Shown: positions 36,692 through 48,872 of the stretch, in pieces
Numbering within the stretch: position 1 is the first letter of the stretch
Layout of the letters: the number at the start of each line of letters is the position of its first letter
Source of the DNA: Alphaproteobacteria bacterium MarineAlpha11_Bin1
Lineage (GTDB): Bacteria; Pseudomonadota; Alphaproteobacteria; MPNO01; UBA830
Assembly (NCBI GenBank): GCA_002937455.1
Contig: PTJZ01000001.1
Coordinates: 310,001 to 374,000 of the forward strand
Reading direction: 5' to 3'
DNA: 64,000 bases
Notes under the pieces: model-generated
What the model was told of the DNA's origin: nothing
Seen by the model: only the letters and a program-made list of their open reading frames with translations
The model's database searches: none
Position numbers and translations under genes: made by a program

Positions 36692-37347
36692 AAACAATCA
36701 CCGATATTCGCCGAGGTCACCCGGTTACTGGCCTTCGGATTGGTATTCTGGGCGGGTCCTTTAACCCCGCCCACGAAGGTCACCGGCATATAAGTCTGTT
36801 GGCTTTGAAACTGCTACAGCTGGATGAAGTATGGTGGATGGTTTCACCCCAGAACCCTCTGAAATCGTTGGTAGGTATGGCACCATTTGACGAACGGCTC
36901 CAAAGCGCCAAGGCGATGGCCCGGCATCCAAATATCCGAGTGACAAACATTGAAACGCGTCTGGGGACTACATACACCGCGGGATCTTTGGCGGTTTTAA
37001 AACATAGCTTCCCGACAACAAAGTTTGTCTGGATCATGGGTGCCGATAACCTAACGCAGATTTCGCGCTGGCACCGATGGACCCGTATTTTTAATGAGGT
37101 CCCAATTGCTGTTTTCGACCGGGCACCATATTCTTTTGGAGCCCTTGCTGGTAAGGCCGCGCGCGCGTTCTTTCGCTTCAAGCGCAAGCGCGCGGATGCA
37201 TGCCTTCTAGCGGATTTGCAACCACCCGCCTGGATGTTTTTCCATACTAGGCTGCATCCAGGATCCGCTACTCAGATTCGAGCCAGCCGGGGGCTGAAAC
37301 AGGAATCCGCGAAAGCGAGATATAAGGACAAGTCAATCACTAAATAG
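36688..37347 (+). CDS. nadD: Nicotinate-nucleotide adenylyltransferase, with a probable CTG start
   Basis: 219 residues if started at CTG 36688. NadD joins nicotinate mononucleotide and ATP to deamido-NAD. The nucleotide-binding motif [15 protein letters not shown] lies at codons 36748-36795, well upstream of the first TTG (36799), so the usual starts cannot be used. Between the in-frame TAG at 36604-36606 and 36799 there is no ATG, GTG or TTG. CTG 36688 overlaps the proA stop (CTGA) and has AGGACAGG 7 bp upstream, ideal spacing for coupled translation. Later: [25 protein letters not shown] and the closing [13 protein letters not shown]. An ATC/ATT start or a sequencing error are alternatives. 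Confidence 0.9.
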   Translation: MKTITDIRRGHPVTGLRIGILGGSFNPAHEGHRHISLLALKLLQLDEVWWMVSPQNPLKSLVGMAPFDERLQSAKAMARHPNIRVTNIETRLGTTYTAGSLAVLKHSFPTTKFVWIMGADNLTQISRWHRWTRIFNEVPIAVFDRAPYSFGALAGKAARAFFRFKRKRADACLLADLQPPAWMFFHTRLHPGSATQIRASRGLKQESAKARYKDKSITK

Positions 37348-37413
37348 AAAGCTGGGACACTGACCGATCAATCAACTGGTAGCCCCGCCATAACTGGGGC
37401 GGCTAAAAATCTC

Positions 37414-37749
37414 TTGGCCGACATTCGCGAGTCTCTCGTCGATCATAAAGCTGAGGATATCGTAGTGATCAACCTCAAGGGTAAATCAGATATTTCTGAC
37501 TACATGGTCATCGCGAGTGGCCAGTCCAGCCGACAGGTAGCAACTATGGCCGATAGGCTGGTAGAGGTCGCAAAGAAACATGGGGTTAAAGGTGTTACGC
37601 CCGAAGGCCGGGCTCAGGCAGACTGGGTTCTGTTTGACGCCGGAGATGTTATTATTCACATTTTCCGGCCCGAGGTTCGCAAATTCTATAATCTAGAAAA
37701 GATGTGGAACGCGGTATTATCAGATCCTGCGGAACCATTAGCCACCTGA
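37414..37749 (+). CDS. rsfS: Ribosomal silencing factor RsfS
   Basis: 111 residues from TTG 37414. It binds L14 and blocks subunit joining during starvation. Family segments: HKAEDIVVINLKGKSDISDYMVIASG, SSRQVATMADRLVEVA, ADWVLFDAGDVIIHIFRPEVRKFYNLEKMW. The frame is open back to the nadD stop (37347) without ATG or GTG. Aligned with E. coli RsfS, the first helix should begin a few residues upstream (NLLADIRESL), so a CTG at 37360 with GGGA upstream, giving 129 residues, may be the true start, as in nadD. Followed by rlmH 12 bp later. Confidence 0.92.
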   Translation: MADIRESLVDHKAEDIVVINLKGKSDISDYMVIASGQSSRQVATMADRLVEVAKKHGVKGVTPEGRAQADWVLFDAGDVIIHIFRPEVRKFYNLEKMWNAVLSDPAEPLAT

Positions 37750-37761
37750 CCGGTTTAAGAT

Positions 37762-38217
37762 ATGAAGATCACCTTATGTGCGGTAGGTCGGATTAAAGCT
37801 GGTCCGGAACGCGAACTAATGGAAAAATATCGCCGTCGGATAATGTGGCAACTCGACATCGTAGAAGTAGAGGAACGCCGCAACCTATCCGCTGGGGAAT
37901 TGAAACGCAGGGAAGGAAATTTGATTGAGCATGCATTACCCCACGGAGATATTCGGGTCGCAATGGACGAACGCGGTCAGTCACTCTCTAGCCGGGATTT
38001 CGCTACTAAATTGAGTAAATGGCAGGATCAAGGAAAGAACGTTGCATTCATTATCGGCGGTGCGGCTGGACTTGACGGTAGCCTGCGCAATTCCTCTGAT
38101 ACATCTATATCATTCGGTGCCGCAACTTGGCCGTACAAACTAGCTCGGGTTATGCTGGTCGAACAGCTGTACCGAGCACAAGAAATTATAGCGGGACGGG
38201 CTTATCACCGTGGTTGA
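37762..38217 (+). CDS. rlmH: 23S rRNA (pseudouridine1915-N3)-methyltransferase RlmH
   Basis: 151 residues, normal length. SPOUT-class methyltransferase acting on the 70S ribosome. The C-terminal trefoil knot is visible as FIIGGAAGLDGSLRN, then the closing TWPYKLARVMLVEQLYRAQEIIAGRAYHRG, a family signature ending in YHRG. The N-terminus KITLCAVGRIKAGPERELMEKYRRRI is standard. It follows rsfS closely. Confidence 0.96.
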   Translation: MKITLCAVGRIKAGPERELMEKYRRRIMWQLDIVEVEERRNLSAGELKRREGNLIEHALPHGDIRVAMDERGQSLSSRDFATKLSKWQDQGKNVAFIIGGAAGLDGSLRNSSDTSISFGAATWPYKLARVMLVEQLYRAQEIIAGRAYHRG

Positions 38218-38298
38218 TATAACTTTATTAAGCGTCTTGCGGTACCAACTAATCAGGTTTTTCCTATATAGTAGTCAAAGAGTTTATAGGATATCCGA

Positions 38299-39888
38299 AT
38301 GAGCACCGCCCAAGAACACGCTCGAAACCTTGTTGTGCTATGTATTTTAGACGGTTGGGGATACCGGGTGGATGAATCTGACAATGCCATCACACCCAAA
38401 AATACGCCTAACTTTCAGCGTCTATGGAATGCCAATCCGCATGCCTTCATAGATACATGTGGTTTAGACGTGGGCCTTCCAGCCGGACAGATGGGTAATT
38501 CTGAAGTAGGACACATGAACCTAGGGGCCGGCCGCATCGTCAATCAGGATATCGGGCGGATAGATACAGCGATCGGAGATGGCTCCCTGTCTACAAATTC
38601 CGCATTAAAGTCTTTTATTTCAACACTCAAGAAAAAGGGTGGAACCTGCCATCTTTTGGGTCTTTTATCTCCGGGAGGAGTACATTCGCATAAAGATCAA
38701 TTGTTGAAGTTGACTGAAGTCTTAGCCGCCGAGGGCATCCCTGTGGCCATACATGCCTTTCTCGATGGAAGAGATACGCCACCAGCCAGCGCAAAAGGCT
38801 ACGTCGCCGAGTTTGTTGACACGATATCAGTGCTCCCCCGCGCGGTGCTCGCTACATTGTGCGGTCGTTTCTATGCCATGGACCGCGACCAACGCTGGGA
38901 CCGAGTGGAGAAAGCTTATGACCTTATCGTATCCGGAGTAGGCAAACCCACCGTGGACGCAGTGACCGCAATCACAGAGAGCTATGCATCGGGCGTCACC
39001 GACGAGTTCTTGGAGCCAGTAACAATAGGAGATTATAAGGGTATCTCGGATGGAGACGGCATGCTAATGGGTAATTTCCGGGCAGATCGCGCCCGTGAAA
39101 TTTTGCTGGCGCTACTCGATCCCGATTTTGAGGGCTTTGCGCGTTCACGAGTGGTCCAATTCGCCGGTGCGCTCGGACTGACGGAATATTCAAGTAGTCA
39201 TAATGCGTTGATGTCGACGATGTTCCCACCGGAAAATTTGGATAATATTTTAGGTGAAATAATCTCGGAAGCAGGACGGAAACAGCTGCGCATCGCAGAG
39301 ACCGAAAAATACGCCCACGTTACGTTTTTTTTCAATGGTGGCAAGGAAACACCCTTTCCAGGAGAAAACAGGGTCCTTATCCCCTCGCCGAAGGTGGTAA
39401 CATACGATCTGCAACCGGAAATGTCCGCGAGGGAAGTTACCGACCGCCTCCTAAGCGAAATCGAATCAGGCGAATACGCATTCATCCTTGTAAACTACGC
39501 TAACCCCGACATGGTGGGGCATACGGGGAAAAAGTCTGCGGCAGAAATTGCGATCCGTACTGTCGATGATTGCATTTCTCGGGTAGCGAAAGCAGTCGAA
39601 ACTGCCGGGGGGACGATGCTGATCACTGCGGATCATGGGAACGCGGAGAAATTGCGTGATGACATAACCGGGGAACCGCACACAGCGCATACTTTAAATG
39701 TAGTTCCGGCAATCCTAGTAAATGCGCCACCCGGCATAAACCAACTTCGAGACGGGCGGCTCGCCGATATTGCGCCCACCCTACTGGACATTATGGGACT
39801 CAAGCGTCCCGAAGAAATGTCCGGTATGTCTCTTCTCGCACGTATTGTCGGGAATACCATCGATTCCGAAGATCGTGTTTCAGCCTAA
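38299..39888 (+). CDS. gpmI: 2,3-bisphosphoglycerate-independent phosphoglycerate mutase
   Basis: 529 residues. Interconverts 3- and 2-phosphoglycerate using two Mn2+ ions. Alkaline-phosphatase fold: metal Asp in CILDGWGYR, phospho-acceptor Ser in MGNSEVGHMNLGAGR, FLDGRDTPP, FRADRAREI, VNYANPDMVGHTG, and TADHGNAEK, each an expected metal or substrate motif. AGGAT precedes the ATG. The downstream EnvC-like gene overlaps its end by 14 bp. Confidence 0.97.
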   Translation: MSTAQEHARNLVVLCILDGWGYRVDESDNAITPKNTPNFQRLWNANPHAFIDTCGLDVGLPAGQMGNSEVGHMNLGAGRIVNQDIGRIDTAIGDGSLSTNSALKSFISTLKKKGGTCHLLGLLSPGGVHSHKDQLLKLTEVLAAEGIPVAIHAFLDGRDTPPASAKGYVAEFVDTISVLPRAVLATLCGRFYAMDRDQRWDRVEKAYDLIVSGVGKPTVDAVTAITESYASGVTDEFLEPVTIGDYKGISDGDGMLMGNFRADRAREILLALLDPDFEGFARSRVVQFAGALGLTEYSSSHNALMSTMFPPENLDNILGEIISEAGRKQLRIAETEKYAHVTFFFNGGKETPFPGENRVLIPSPKVVTYDLQPEMSAREVTDRLLSEIESGEYAFILVNYANPDMVGHTGKKSAAEIAIRTVDDCISRVAKAVETAGGTMLITADHGNAEKLRDDITGEPHTAHTLNVVPAILVNAPPGINQLRDGRLADIAPTLLDIMGLKRPEEMSGMSLLARIVGNTIDSEDRVSA

Positions 39889-41116
39889 ACGGACTTCTTT
39901 ACGTTCTCTCCTTACGACGGTGATGGTTGGATTTATGGCTGTTTCTGCTGCATTAACGGACCTTAATAAGGTTAAAGCAGGTGAGTTGAAGTCGCGGCTT
40001 AGATCGGTTGAAGAGGACTTATCCAAGAATCTCGCTAACCGCCATCAGCTGAGACGCGCAGCGGAACTGACTGCCACGGAATTAGAGCAAATCCAAACAA
40101 AGGGGATCCATCTTGCAAAGTCCCTAACCGTGCTCTCCGCCCGAGCCGACGGTCTTGAGGCCCGTCTGAAACAGCTCCGAGAAGAGGAGGCTGAAAAGTC
40201 TGCAGCGATGGCTAAGAGGAAAAGTCAATTTGTGGCTACCACAGGCGCCCTGCAACGGATGGCGCGCGCGCCCATTTCCACACTTGTCGCCCTCCCACAA
40301 TCGCATAATAATACAATAAGAAGCGCACTCCTTCTTCGAGCGGTGATACCAAAACTTCAGCGAGAGGCTACGGACCTTGCCGAGGAACTCAAGATACTTG
40401 CGGCGCTTCAAGCGGAGATTGCGGAGGAAAAGAAATCTCTAGCTCAAACCCTAATCCGGCTAGATAGGAAAAAACGCGCACTAAGCGCGCTGAGTGCCAA
40501 GAAAATAACTCTTCTTGAAAAAACACAGACGGCCAAACAGCGCGCGGCAAAACGTGCAGCCCTCCTGTCCACCCGAGCTGGTAATATTCGGGACTTATTA
40601 CAAGAGCTTTCTAAACAGAGAAGTAAATCAGTACTTCTTAAAGGAAATTTTCGGAGGCAACGATCTGATTCCACCGCAAACGTTCCCGATGACAGAAGGC
40701 TCGAAATAGCGCCCTCAACCTGGTGGAGAGGATCTAGTCCGGATCCGGGAAATATTATTGTCTCGTTTGGAGATAAAATGCCCAACGGCACGTTTAGCAA
40801 GGGCATATATATTAAAACCCGGTCGTCGGTGCCGGTCGTGGCGCCGGTAAAAGGGCGCGTGGTATTCGCAGGTGTTTTTCGCGGTTACGGAAACCTTATC
40901 ATTATAGAATTGCCTAACAAAGATCATGCGCTATTAGCGGGGATGGCCCGAGTGACTACGGGAATAGGTGATGAAGTTTTAGCGGGAGAACCGCTCGGAG
41001 AAATGGCCCCCTCTTTTGATAAACCTCCAAAACTTTATTTTGAACTCAGAAGACAGGGCCGTCCAATTAACCCTCTGCCACCCAGCGCAGAACATAGGAA
41101 CAAGGTACGCGGATAA
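39875..41116 (+). CDS. EnvC-like murein hydrolase activator with degenerate LytM domain
   Basis: 413 residues from GTG 39875; ATG 39923 is an alternative but would cut the signal peptide. The N-terminus KRTSLRSLLTTVMVGFMAVSAAL looks like a secretion signal. Residues ~35-250 form a long coiled coil. The C-terminal LytM/M23 domain has lost its zinc ligands: the family H-x-G-x-D region reads SKGIYIKT, the Y-A-H position reads LLAGMA, and the closing H-L-H-F reads LYFELRR. As in E. coli EnvC, such a protein would activate amidases at division rather than cut murein. Next gene ctpA overlaps by 1 bp. Confidence 0.85.
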   Translation: MFQPKRTSLRSLLTTVMVGFMAVSAALTDLNKVKAGELKSRLRSVEEDLSKNLANRHQLRRAAELTATELEQIQTKGIHLAKSLTVLSARADGLEARLKQLREEEAEKSAAMAKRKSQFVATTGALQRMARAPISTLVALPQSHNNTIRSALLLRAVIPKLQREATDLAEELKILAALQAEIAEEKKSLAQTLIRLDRKKRALSALSAKKITLLEKTQTAKQRAAKRAALLSTRAGNIRDLLQELSKQRSKSVLLKGNFRRQRSDSTANVPDDRRLEIAPSTWWRGSSPDPGNIIVSFGDKMPNGTFSKGIYIKTRSSVPVVAPVKGRVVFAGVFRGYGNLIIIELPNKDHALLAGMARVTTGIGDEVLAGEPLGEMAPSFDKPPKLYFELRRQGRPINPLPPSAEHRNKVRG

Positions 41117-42396
41117 TGATGAATAAAATTATTGGAGCAGCGATCGTAGTTAGTGCGATAGCGTTTTCAATGCCCGCCATCGCGCAAAAAAATAATGCTG
41201 AAACATACCGGCAGTTAAATCTGTTCGGAGACATTTTTGAAAGGGTCCGCTCCGACTATGTGGAGGAAGTATCCGATGAAAATCTGATCGAGTCTGCGGT
41301 AAAGGGTATGCTTACGTCTCTAGATCCGCATTCTAGTTATTTAAGCCCAAAGAATTTTCGCGATATGCAAACACAGACACGTGGAGAATTTGGGGGCCTT
41401 GGCATTGAAGTAACGATGGAGAACGGATACGTCAAAGTGGTTTCGCCGATCGACGATACTCCCGCATTCCGGGCCGGGTTGAAATCTGGCGACTTAATCA
41501 CACACCTCGATGAGGAACATGTCCAAGGCCTGACCCTATCGGAAGCCGTTGAGAAAATGCGGGGCGATGTTGGCAGTGACCTTAAACTGACAATCCGGCG
41601 AGAGGGACTAGAGTCTTTCAATGTCACTATAACTCGAGATATCATCAAAATTCGTTCCGTCAGATCTAGGATAGAGGGTAAAGATATCGCATATGTACGC
41701 ATCACCTCTTTCAGCGAACAGACTACTACTGGTACGGTGCGAGCGATCAAACGACTCAAAAAAGAAGCTAACGGACCTCTTAAGGGCCTCGTTCTCGATC
41801 TACGAAACAATCCAGGTGGGCTACTGGATCAGTCAGTCAAAATATCAGACGCATTCTTGGACCGTGGGGAAATTGTCTCTACCCGCTCACGCCGCGCCGA
41901 TGATGGTCAGCGCTTCAACGCAAAACCAGGTGATATAATGAATGGAATTCCTATCGTTATTCTGGTCAATGGGGGCTCGGCGTCAGCGTCTGAAATAGTT
42001 GCCGGAGCGCTTCAGGATCATAGACGTGCCATCGTTCTCGGCACCCGAACGTTCGGCAAAGGTTCGGTCCAGACCATTATTCCACTCACCGGTCACGGTG
42101 CAATCAGACTTACTACTGCGCGTTACTACACACCGTCAGGTCGTTCTATTCAGGCAAAGGGGATTGATCCAGATATTGTCGTAGAGCAAGCAAAGGTAGA
42201 AACCATCAAGCAGCCTGACCAGCGGCGGGAGGAGAATCTGCGTGGCCGCTTGGAGAATCTTGGTGGTGAGACGGACAGCCAATCCAAAGGTCGAGTCACG
42301 CCTAACTCTGATAAAAAACCAGAGGACTACCAACTTTCAAGAGCGCTCGATTTGCTTCGTGGAATTGCGCTTTATGGTGACCGCGCCATTAGATAG
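41116..42396 (+). CDS. ctpA: Carboxyl-terminal processing protease (S41)
   Basis: 426 residues. Signal peptide at 1-23 (ending MPAIAQ). PDZ domain around 85-165 (FGGLGIEVTMENGYVKVV, GLKSGDLITHLDEE). Protease domain with catalytic Ser in NGGSASASEIVAGALQD and Lys in GTRTFGKGSVQT, typical Ser-Lys dyad. It trims periplasmic proteins and in other bacteria acts on murein hydrolases. Start overlaps the EnvC-like stop (TAATG), so the two are co-translated, fitting a shared cell-wall role. Confidence 0.95.
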   Translation: MMNKIIGAAIVVSAIAFSMPAIAQKNNAETYRQLNLFGDIFERVRSDYVEEVSDENLIESAVKGMLTSLDPHSSYLSPKNFRDMQTQTRGEFGGLGIEVTMENGYVKVVSPIDDTPAFRAGLKSGDLITHLDEEHVQGLTLSEAVEKMRGDVGSDLKLTIRREGLESFNVTITRDIIKIRSVRSRIEGKDIAYVRITSFSEQTTTGTVRAIKRLKKEANGPLKGLVLDLRNNPGGLLDQSVKISDAFLDRGEIVSTRSRRADDGQRFNAKPGDIMNGIPIVILVNGGSASASEIVAGALQDHRRAIVLGTRTFGKGSVQTIIPLTGHGAIRLTTARYYTPSGRSIQAKGIDPDIVVEQAKVETIKQPDQRREENLRGRLENLGGETDSQSKGRVTPNSDKKPEDYQLSRALDLLRGIALYGDRAIR

Positions 42397-42461
42397 ACTG
42401 GATAAAATTTTTTATATCCTCCTCCCTAAGTTTTTTCGTCCAATTAAGCCTTGGAGGACTA

Positions 42462-43778
42462 ATGAAAAGCGGCGCACTATTGCCCATAACGGTTCTGCTC
42501 TGTTTCGTCCTCGGAATCATAACTGTCGTAATCTGGCTGATCCTTAGTAGCTCGGAAACCCGTCTAAACAAGGCGACAGTGTTACTGCAAGGCAAGGGGC
42601 TGAATGAATCTAAGCAGCGAAATTTTTTCGTCGGCGGGAAATCGTTGATCTTTTTTCTGAACCCTCCACCGAAAAAAATAAGACAAGAAAAATTAGGTTT
42701 TCCAGGAACTCGGAGGACTGTGATTTGGGAAATGCAAGAATCAGTGGCTTTGGAGACAGAAAAAAATGGCGGGACAAATGCTCCCTCGGAAAAGAAAGAG
42801 AGAATACCGGAATCAACTAAGACTACCTCGCCATCTCCTAAAGATCCATCGCCGCCACAGGCGGCACAGATACCCGGACCGTCATCAGCAACGTTTAATA
42901 ATCTCGAAACACAACGTAACCAAACAACTGGTCCAATGTCCCTTACGAGCGTTTTTCGTGACGACCCGTTGCCACTCGCGCCGGATCTCGGGCTGGTCCA
43001 ATCTACGCCTATAGGTCCCTTACCCCGGATCGGCTCCGACGGCCGTAGACCGATGGATGTATACGCAAAACCGTTTAATCTTGAGGATAACCGGCCGCGG
43101 ATCGGTATAGTCGTGACGGGACTAGGACTTTCCGATGCGGCCACGATATCAGCTATCCAAGGCCTTCCCGGAGGAGTGACGCTTGCTTTCGCACCCCATT
43201 CTTCAAAGCTTAGCGAATGGATCAGGCTCGCTCGGGCTGGCGGGCACGAAGTTTTGATAAATATACCGATGGAACCGTTGAGCTACCCGGACTATAATCC
43301 GGGGCCACAGACACTTTTGACATCTTTGAGTACGAAACTGAATCTTGACCGCTTGTTCTGGGCGCTGAGTCGGGCTTCCGGATATGTAGGGATAGTTGAT
43401 TTTCAAGGTTCGCGCTTCACTGCCTCGCGTCAACACATGGAACCGGTGCTGCGGGCGCTGAAACGGCGGGGGCTTCTTTACCTAGATAGCAGGAGCACGC
43501 CTCGCAGCATTACGCCCGTTGTTGCCCGCGACCTCAAGATGGCATTTGCAATATCCGGATTAACTCTGGATGAGAAGGCATCCCGTAAAGATATTGACCG
43601 CAAATTTGGAAAGTTGGAGAATCGCGCACGTCAAGAATCTAGGGCTATCGGCATTGCTTCCCCCTACCCGGTTACCCTAGAGAGGATAGCCAGCTGGACA
43701 CGACAAATCAGGGCTCGCGGGCTCGCTCTAGCACCTATCACAGCGCTTACGCTGGAGCCAGGGATTAAAAAGAAATAG
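42462..43778 (+). CDS. Divergent polysaccharide deacetylase family protein (DUF610/YibQ)
   Basis: 438 residues. N-terminal membrane anchor (about 6-28, LLPITVLLCFVLGIITVVIWLIL). A Pro/Ser/Lys-rich linker of roughly 180 residues follows, then the family domain from about 200: RPRIGIVVTGLGLSDAATISAI, ITLAFAPHS-like VTLAFAPHS, GHEVLINIPMEP, and LYLDSRSTPRSI. The catalytic function is not established, and the usual D of such folds after IVV is replaced by T (VVTGLG). It lies in the order envC-ctpA-DUF610-rppH common in alphaproteobacteria, and overlaps rppH by 1 bp. Confidence 0.9.
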   Translation: MKSGALLPITVLLCFVLGIITVVIWLILSSSETRLNKATVLLQGKGLNESKQRNFFVGGKSLIFFLNPPPKKIRQEKLGFPGTRRTVIWEMQESVALETEKNGGTNAPSEKKERIPESTKTTSPSPKDPSPPQAAQIPGPSSATFNNLETQRNQTTGPMSLTSVFRDDPLPLAPDLGLVQSTPIGPLPRIGSDGRRPMDVYAKPFNLEDNRPRIGIVVTGLGLSDAATISAIQGLPGGVTLAFAPHSSKLSEWIRLARAGGHEVLINIPMEPLSYPDYNPGPQTLLTSLSTKLNLDRLFWALSRASGYVGIVDFQGSRFTASRQHMEPVLRALKRRGLLYLDSRSTPRSITPVVARDLKMAFAISGLTLDEKASRKDIDRKFGKLENRARQESRAIGIASPYPVTLERIASWTRQIRARGLALAPITALTLEPGIKKK

Positions 43779-44269
43779 TGATCAATTTTGGTTCACCGCC
43801 CGATCGGTACCGGCCCTGTGTCGGAATTCTTCTTCTAAATGTTGACAAAAAGATCTTTGTTGGCGAGAGGGTTGATGCGCTTGGCGCTTGGCAAATGCCT
43901 CAAGGAGGGATTGATCCGGACGAAAACGTTATAGAAGCAGCTGTACGCGAACTCCAGGAGGAAACTGGAATAGAGAACGCTTTACCTATTGGCATAGATA
44001 ATAACTGGCGAACATATATCCTCCCGGAAGAAGTTAGGCCAAAATCATGGGGCGGGAAGTTTATCGGTCAGGCGCAAATCTGGGTTGCATTTAAGTTTAC
44101 CGGAAACGACGCCGATATAAACGTTACAACGACACTTCCCGAATTCTCTCGTTGGAAGTGGACCGACCCCGATACCCTGCTTAATGAAATAGTTAGTTTT
44201 AAGCGTGATATATACCGTGATGTATTAGCGGCTTATCCGACATGGATGACAAATCCAATCCTAAAGTAA
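43778..44269 (+). CDS. rppH: RNA pyrophosphohydrolase RppH (Nudix)
   Basis: 163 residues from GTG 43778, overlapping the TAG stop of the previous gene. Removes pyrophosphate from 5' ends of mRNA, starting decay. Nudix box from GGIDPDENVIEAAVRELQEE to TGI has the GX5EX7REUXEEXGU spacing. YRPCVGILLLNVDKKIFVGER and WQMPQGG are standard for RppH. The end of the plus-strand housekeeping run; the next genes are convergent atp genes after 226 bp without a recognisable gene. Confidence 0.95.
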   Translation: MINFGSPPDRYRPCVGILLLNVDKKIFVGERVDALGAWQMPQGGIDPDENVIEAAVRELQEETGIENALPIGIDNNWRTYILPEEVRPKSWGGKFIGQAQIWVAFKFTGNDADINVTTTLPEFSRWKWTDPDTLLNEIVSFKRDIYRDVLAAYPTWMTNPILK

Positions 44270-44495
44270 AATGATGATCGCGTTCAGACGACGCGGACAG
44301 TGATAATGCAGCTGGTAAAACCATGCTCACCGTAGATACTATCTGCGTTGTCCTGTTGTTCTCTTCACAAAACTTGATGCGGCACTGGGGTTGATAATCA
44401 CATTTATAGGTTTGAATATCAGGCATATACGAGAGCACAACGAAGCCGCCCCGCTTATCAGACCATAAATAATTTTATTGTGGCAATGTAAGTAG

Positions 44496-44903
44496 CTACG
44501 CGATGCTCGCTGCCGCGAGCATTTCTTTCGCAATACAAAGGTCCGTTTCCGCCGCATTACGAGCGATATCACTATCAGCTCCCAGGATCCCCTCGTTAGC
44601 AACTTTAATCCGTTGCTCGACAACTGCGATATCAATGTCTTGGACCGATAAGGCCTCCTCGGCCATTACGGTACAGCGTTCGCCGGTTACTTCCGCAAAT
44701 CCACCAGCGACAAATATGCGTTTCTCAACCTTATTGTCTTTGTACGTGACGATCACACCCGGCCGCAGTGAGGAAATCAGCGGTGAATGACCAACTAGAA
44801 CACCAAAGTCACCCTCGGTGCCAGGAACAACGACCATTTCGACATCATCGGATAGCAATAGCTTTTCCGGCGAAACCAGTTCGAATGAGAAAGATTCAGC
44901 CAT
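44496..44903 (-). CDS. atpC: F1F0 ATP synthase subunit epsilon
   Basis: 135 residues. N-terminal beta-sandwich: FELVSPEKLLLSDDVEMVVVPGTEGDFGVLVGHSPLIS, and a C-terminal helical hairpin. Central-stalk subunit that regulates catalysis. Last gene of atpHAGDC on the minus strand, with 36 bp to atpD. Confidence 0.96.
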   Translation of the reverse strand: MAESFSFELVSPEKLLLSDDVEMVVVPGTEGDFGVLVGHSPLISSLRPGVIVTYKDNKVEKRIFVAGGFAEVTGERCTVMAEEALSVQDIDIAVVEQRIKVANEGILGADSDIARNAAETDLCIAKEMLAAASIA

Positions 44904-44939
44904 ATTAATATTCCAAGTGACGGATCAGACAGACAGCCC

Positions 44940-47301
<2,362 letters not shown>

Positions 47302-47336
47302 ATGCCACTACCGGTTCCTGTTCTCGGCTCTATCGA

Positions 47337-48872
47337 TCACGCCGGCGTGAAGCTCTTGGCGTAAGTTTCAAGCACACCTTTGAGCTTCGCTTCAGTATCA
47401 TCTGATACCGCCTGTTCTTCACGAATGGTTTTCAGAATCTCTGCGTAGTTAGACTTCATATCTGAAATAAAACCCTGCTCAAAACGAGTTACATCCCCGG
47501 TGGGAAGATCATCCAGATAACCGTTCACGCCAGCATAAATCGATACAACCTGCTCTTCGATGGGTAATGGTGAATATTGGGGCTGTTTCAAAAGCTCCGT
47601 CAAACGTTCACCGCGCGCCAGAAGCTTCTGCGTAGAGGCGTCTAGATCAGATGCGAACTGCGCGAAAGCCGCCATTTCCCGGTACTGGGCCAGTTCCAGC
47701 TTGATCGAACCCGCAACTTGCTTCATCGCTTTGATCTGCGCAGCGGAGCCTACCCGGCTGACCGAGAGACCGACATTTACCGCCGGCCGGATGCCAGAAT
47801 AAAACAGCTCCGTCTCAAGAAAAATCTGACCATCAGTAATCGAAATCACGTTGGTCGGGATATACGCAGAAACGTCGCCAGCTTGGGTTTCAATTACTGG
47901 AAGTGCAGTCAGTGATCCACCGCCGTTTTCATCACTCATCTTGGCCGCACGCTCAAGCAACCGCGAGTGGAGATAAAAAACGTCACCCGGATAAGCCTCC
48001 CGCCCGGGTGGCCGGCGTAAAAGCAACGACATTTGACGATAGGCAACCGCTTGCTTGGACAGATCGTCATAAATGATTAAGGCATGCATACCGTTATCAC
48101 GGAAAAATTCCCCCATGGTACAACCACCATACGGCGCCAAGAATTGCAGGGGGGCCGGTTCGGACGCCGTCGCTGCCACCACAATTGTGTATTCCATAGC
48201 GCCAACTTCTTCGAGTTGCTTTACAATCTGCGCGACGGTTGACCGCTTCTGACCGACTGCAACATAGATACAAAACAATTGCTTGGCGGTGTCACCATCG
48301 TCAAAAGCCTTTTTTTGATTGATGATAGTGTCAACAGCGATCGCGGTCTTACCGGTCTGGCGGTCACCGATTATTAACTCCCTTTGGCCGCGGCCAACAG
48401 GAATCAGGCTATCAATGGCTTTCAAACCGGTCTGCATAGGTTCGGACACTGACTGACGAGGAATTATTCCGGGCGCCTTCACGTCGACACGGCGGCGCTC
48501 GGTGGCTTCGATCGGGCCCTTACCGTCGATCGGCTCGCCCAGCGCGTCGACAACCCGGCCGAGTAGACCCTTACCCACAGGCACATCGACGATGGTACCG
48601 GTCCGTTTTACCGTATCGCCCTCCTTAATATTGGCGTCGGAGCCAAAAATAACTACACCGACATTATCGGTTTCTAGGTTTAGCGCCATACCCTTGATGC
48701 CGCCCGGGAATTCAACCATCTCGCCTGCTTGGACGCTATCGAGACCATAGACACGGGCAATACCGTCACCGACCGACAGCACTTCCCCAACTTCAGCCAC
48801 TTCCGCTTCAGTCCCGAAATTTGCGATCTGGTCCTTAAGAATTGAAGAAATTTCTGCGGCGCGGATATCCAT
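47337..48872 (-). CDS. atpA: F1F0 ATP synthase subunit alpha
   Basis: 511 residues from ATG 48872, overlapping the atpH stop by 1 bp (TGATG); a GTG one codon earlier is in frame. Non-catalytic nucleotide-binding subunit: P-loop [75 protein letters not shown] and [20 protein letters not shown]. Normal length. Confidence 0.98.
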   Translation of the reverse strand: MDIRAAEISSILKDQIANFGTEAEVAEVGEVLSVGDGIARVYGLDSVQAGEMVEFPGGIKGMALNLETDNVGVVIFGSDANIKEGDTVKRTGTIVDVPVGKGLLGRVVDALGEPIDGKGPIEATERRRVDVKAPGIIPRQSVSEPMQTGLKAIDSLIPVGRGQRELIIGDRQTGKTAIAVDTIINQKKAFDDGDTAKQLFCIYVAVGQKRSTVAQIVKQLEEVGAMEYTIVVAATASEPAPLQFLAPYGGCTMGEFFRDNGMHALIIYDDLSKQAVAYRQMSLLLRRPPGREAYPGDVFYLHSRLLERAAKMSDENGGGSLTALPVIETQAGDVSAYIPTNVISITDGQIFLETELFYSGIRPAVNVGLSVSRVGSAAQIKAMKQVAGSIKLELAQYREMAAFAQFASDLDASTQKLLARGERLTELLKQPQYSPLPIEEQVVSIYAGVNGYLDDLPTGDVTRFEQGFISDMKSNYAEILKTIREEQAVSDDTEAKLKGVLETYAKSFTPA

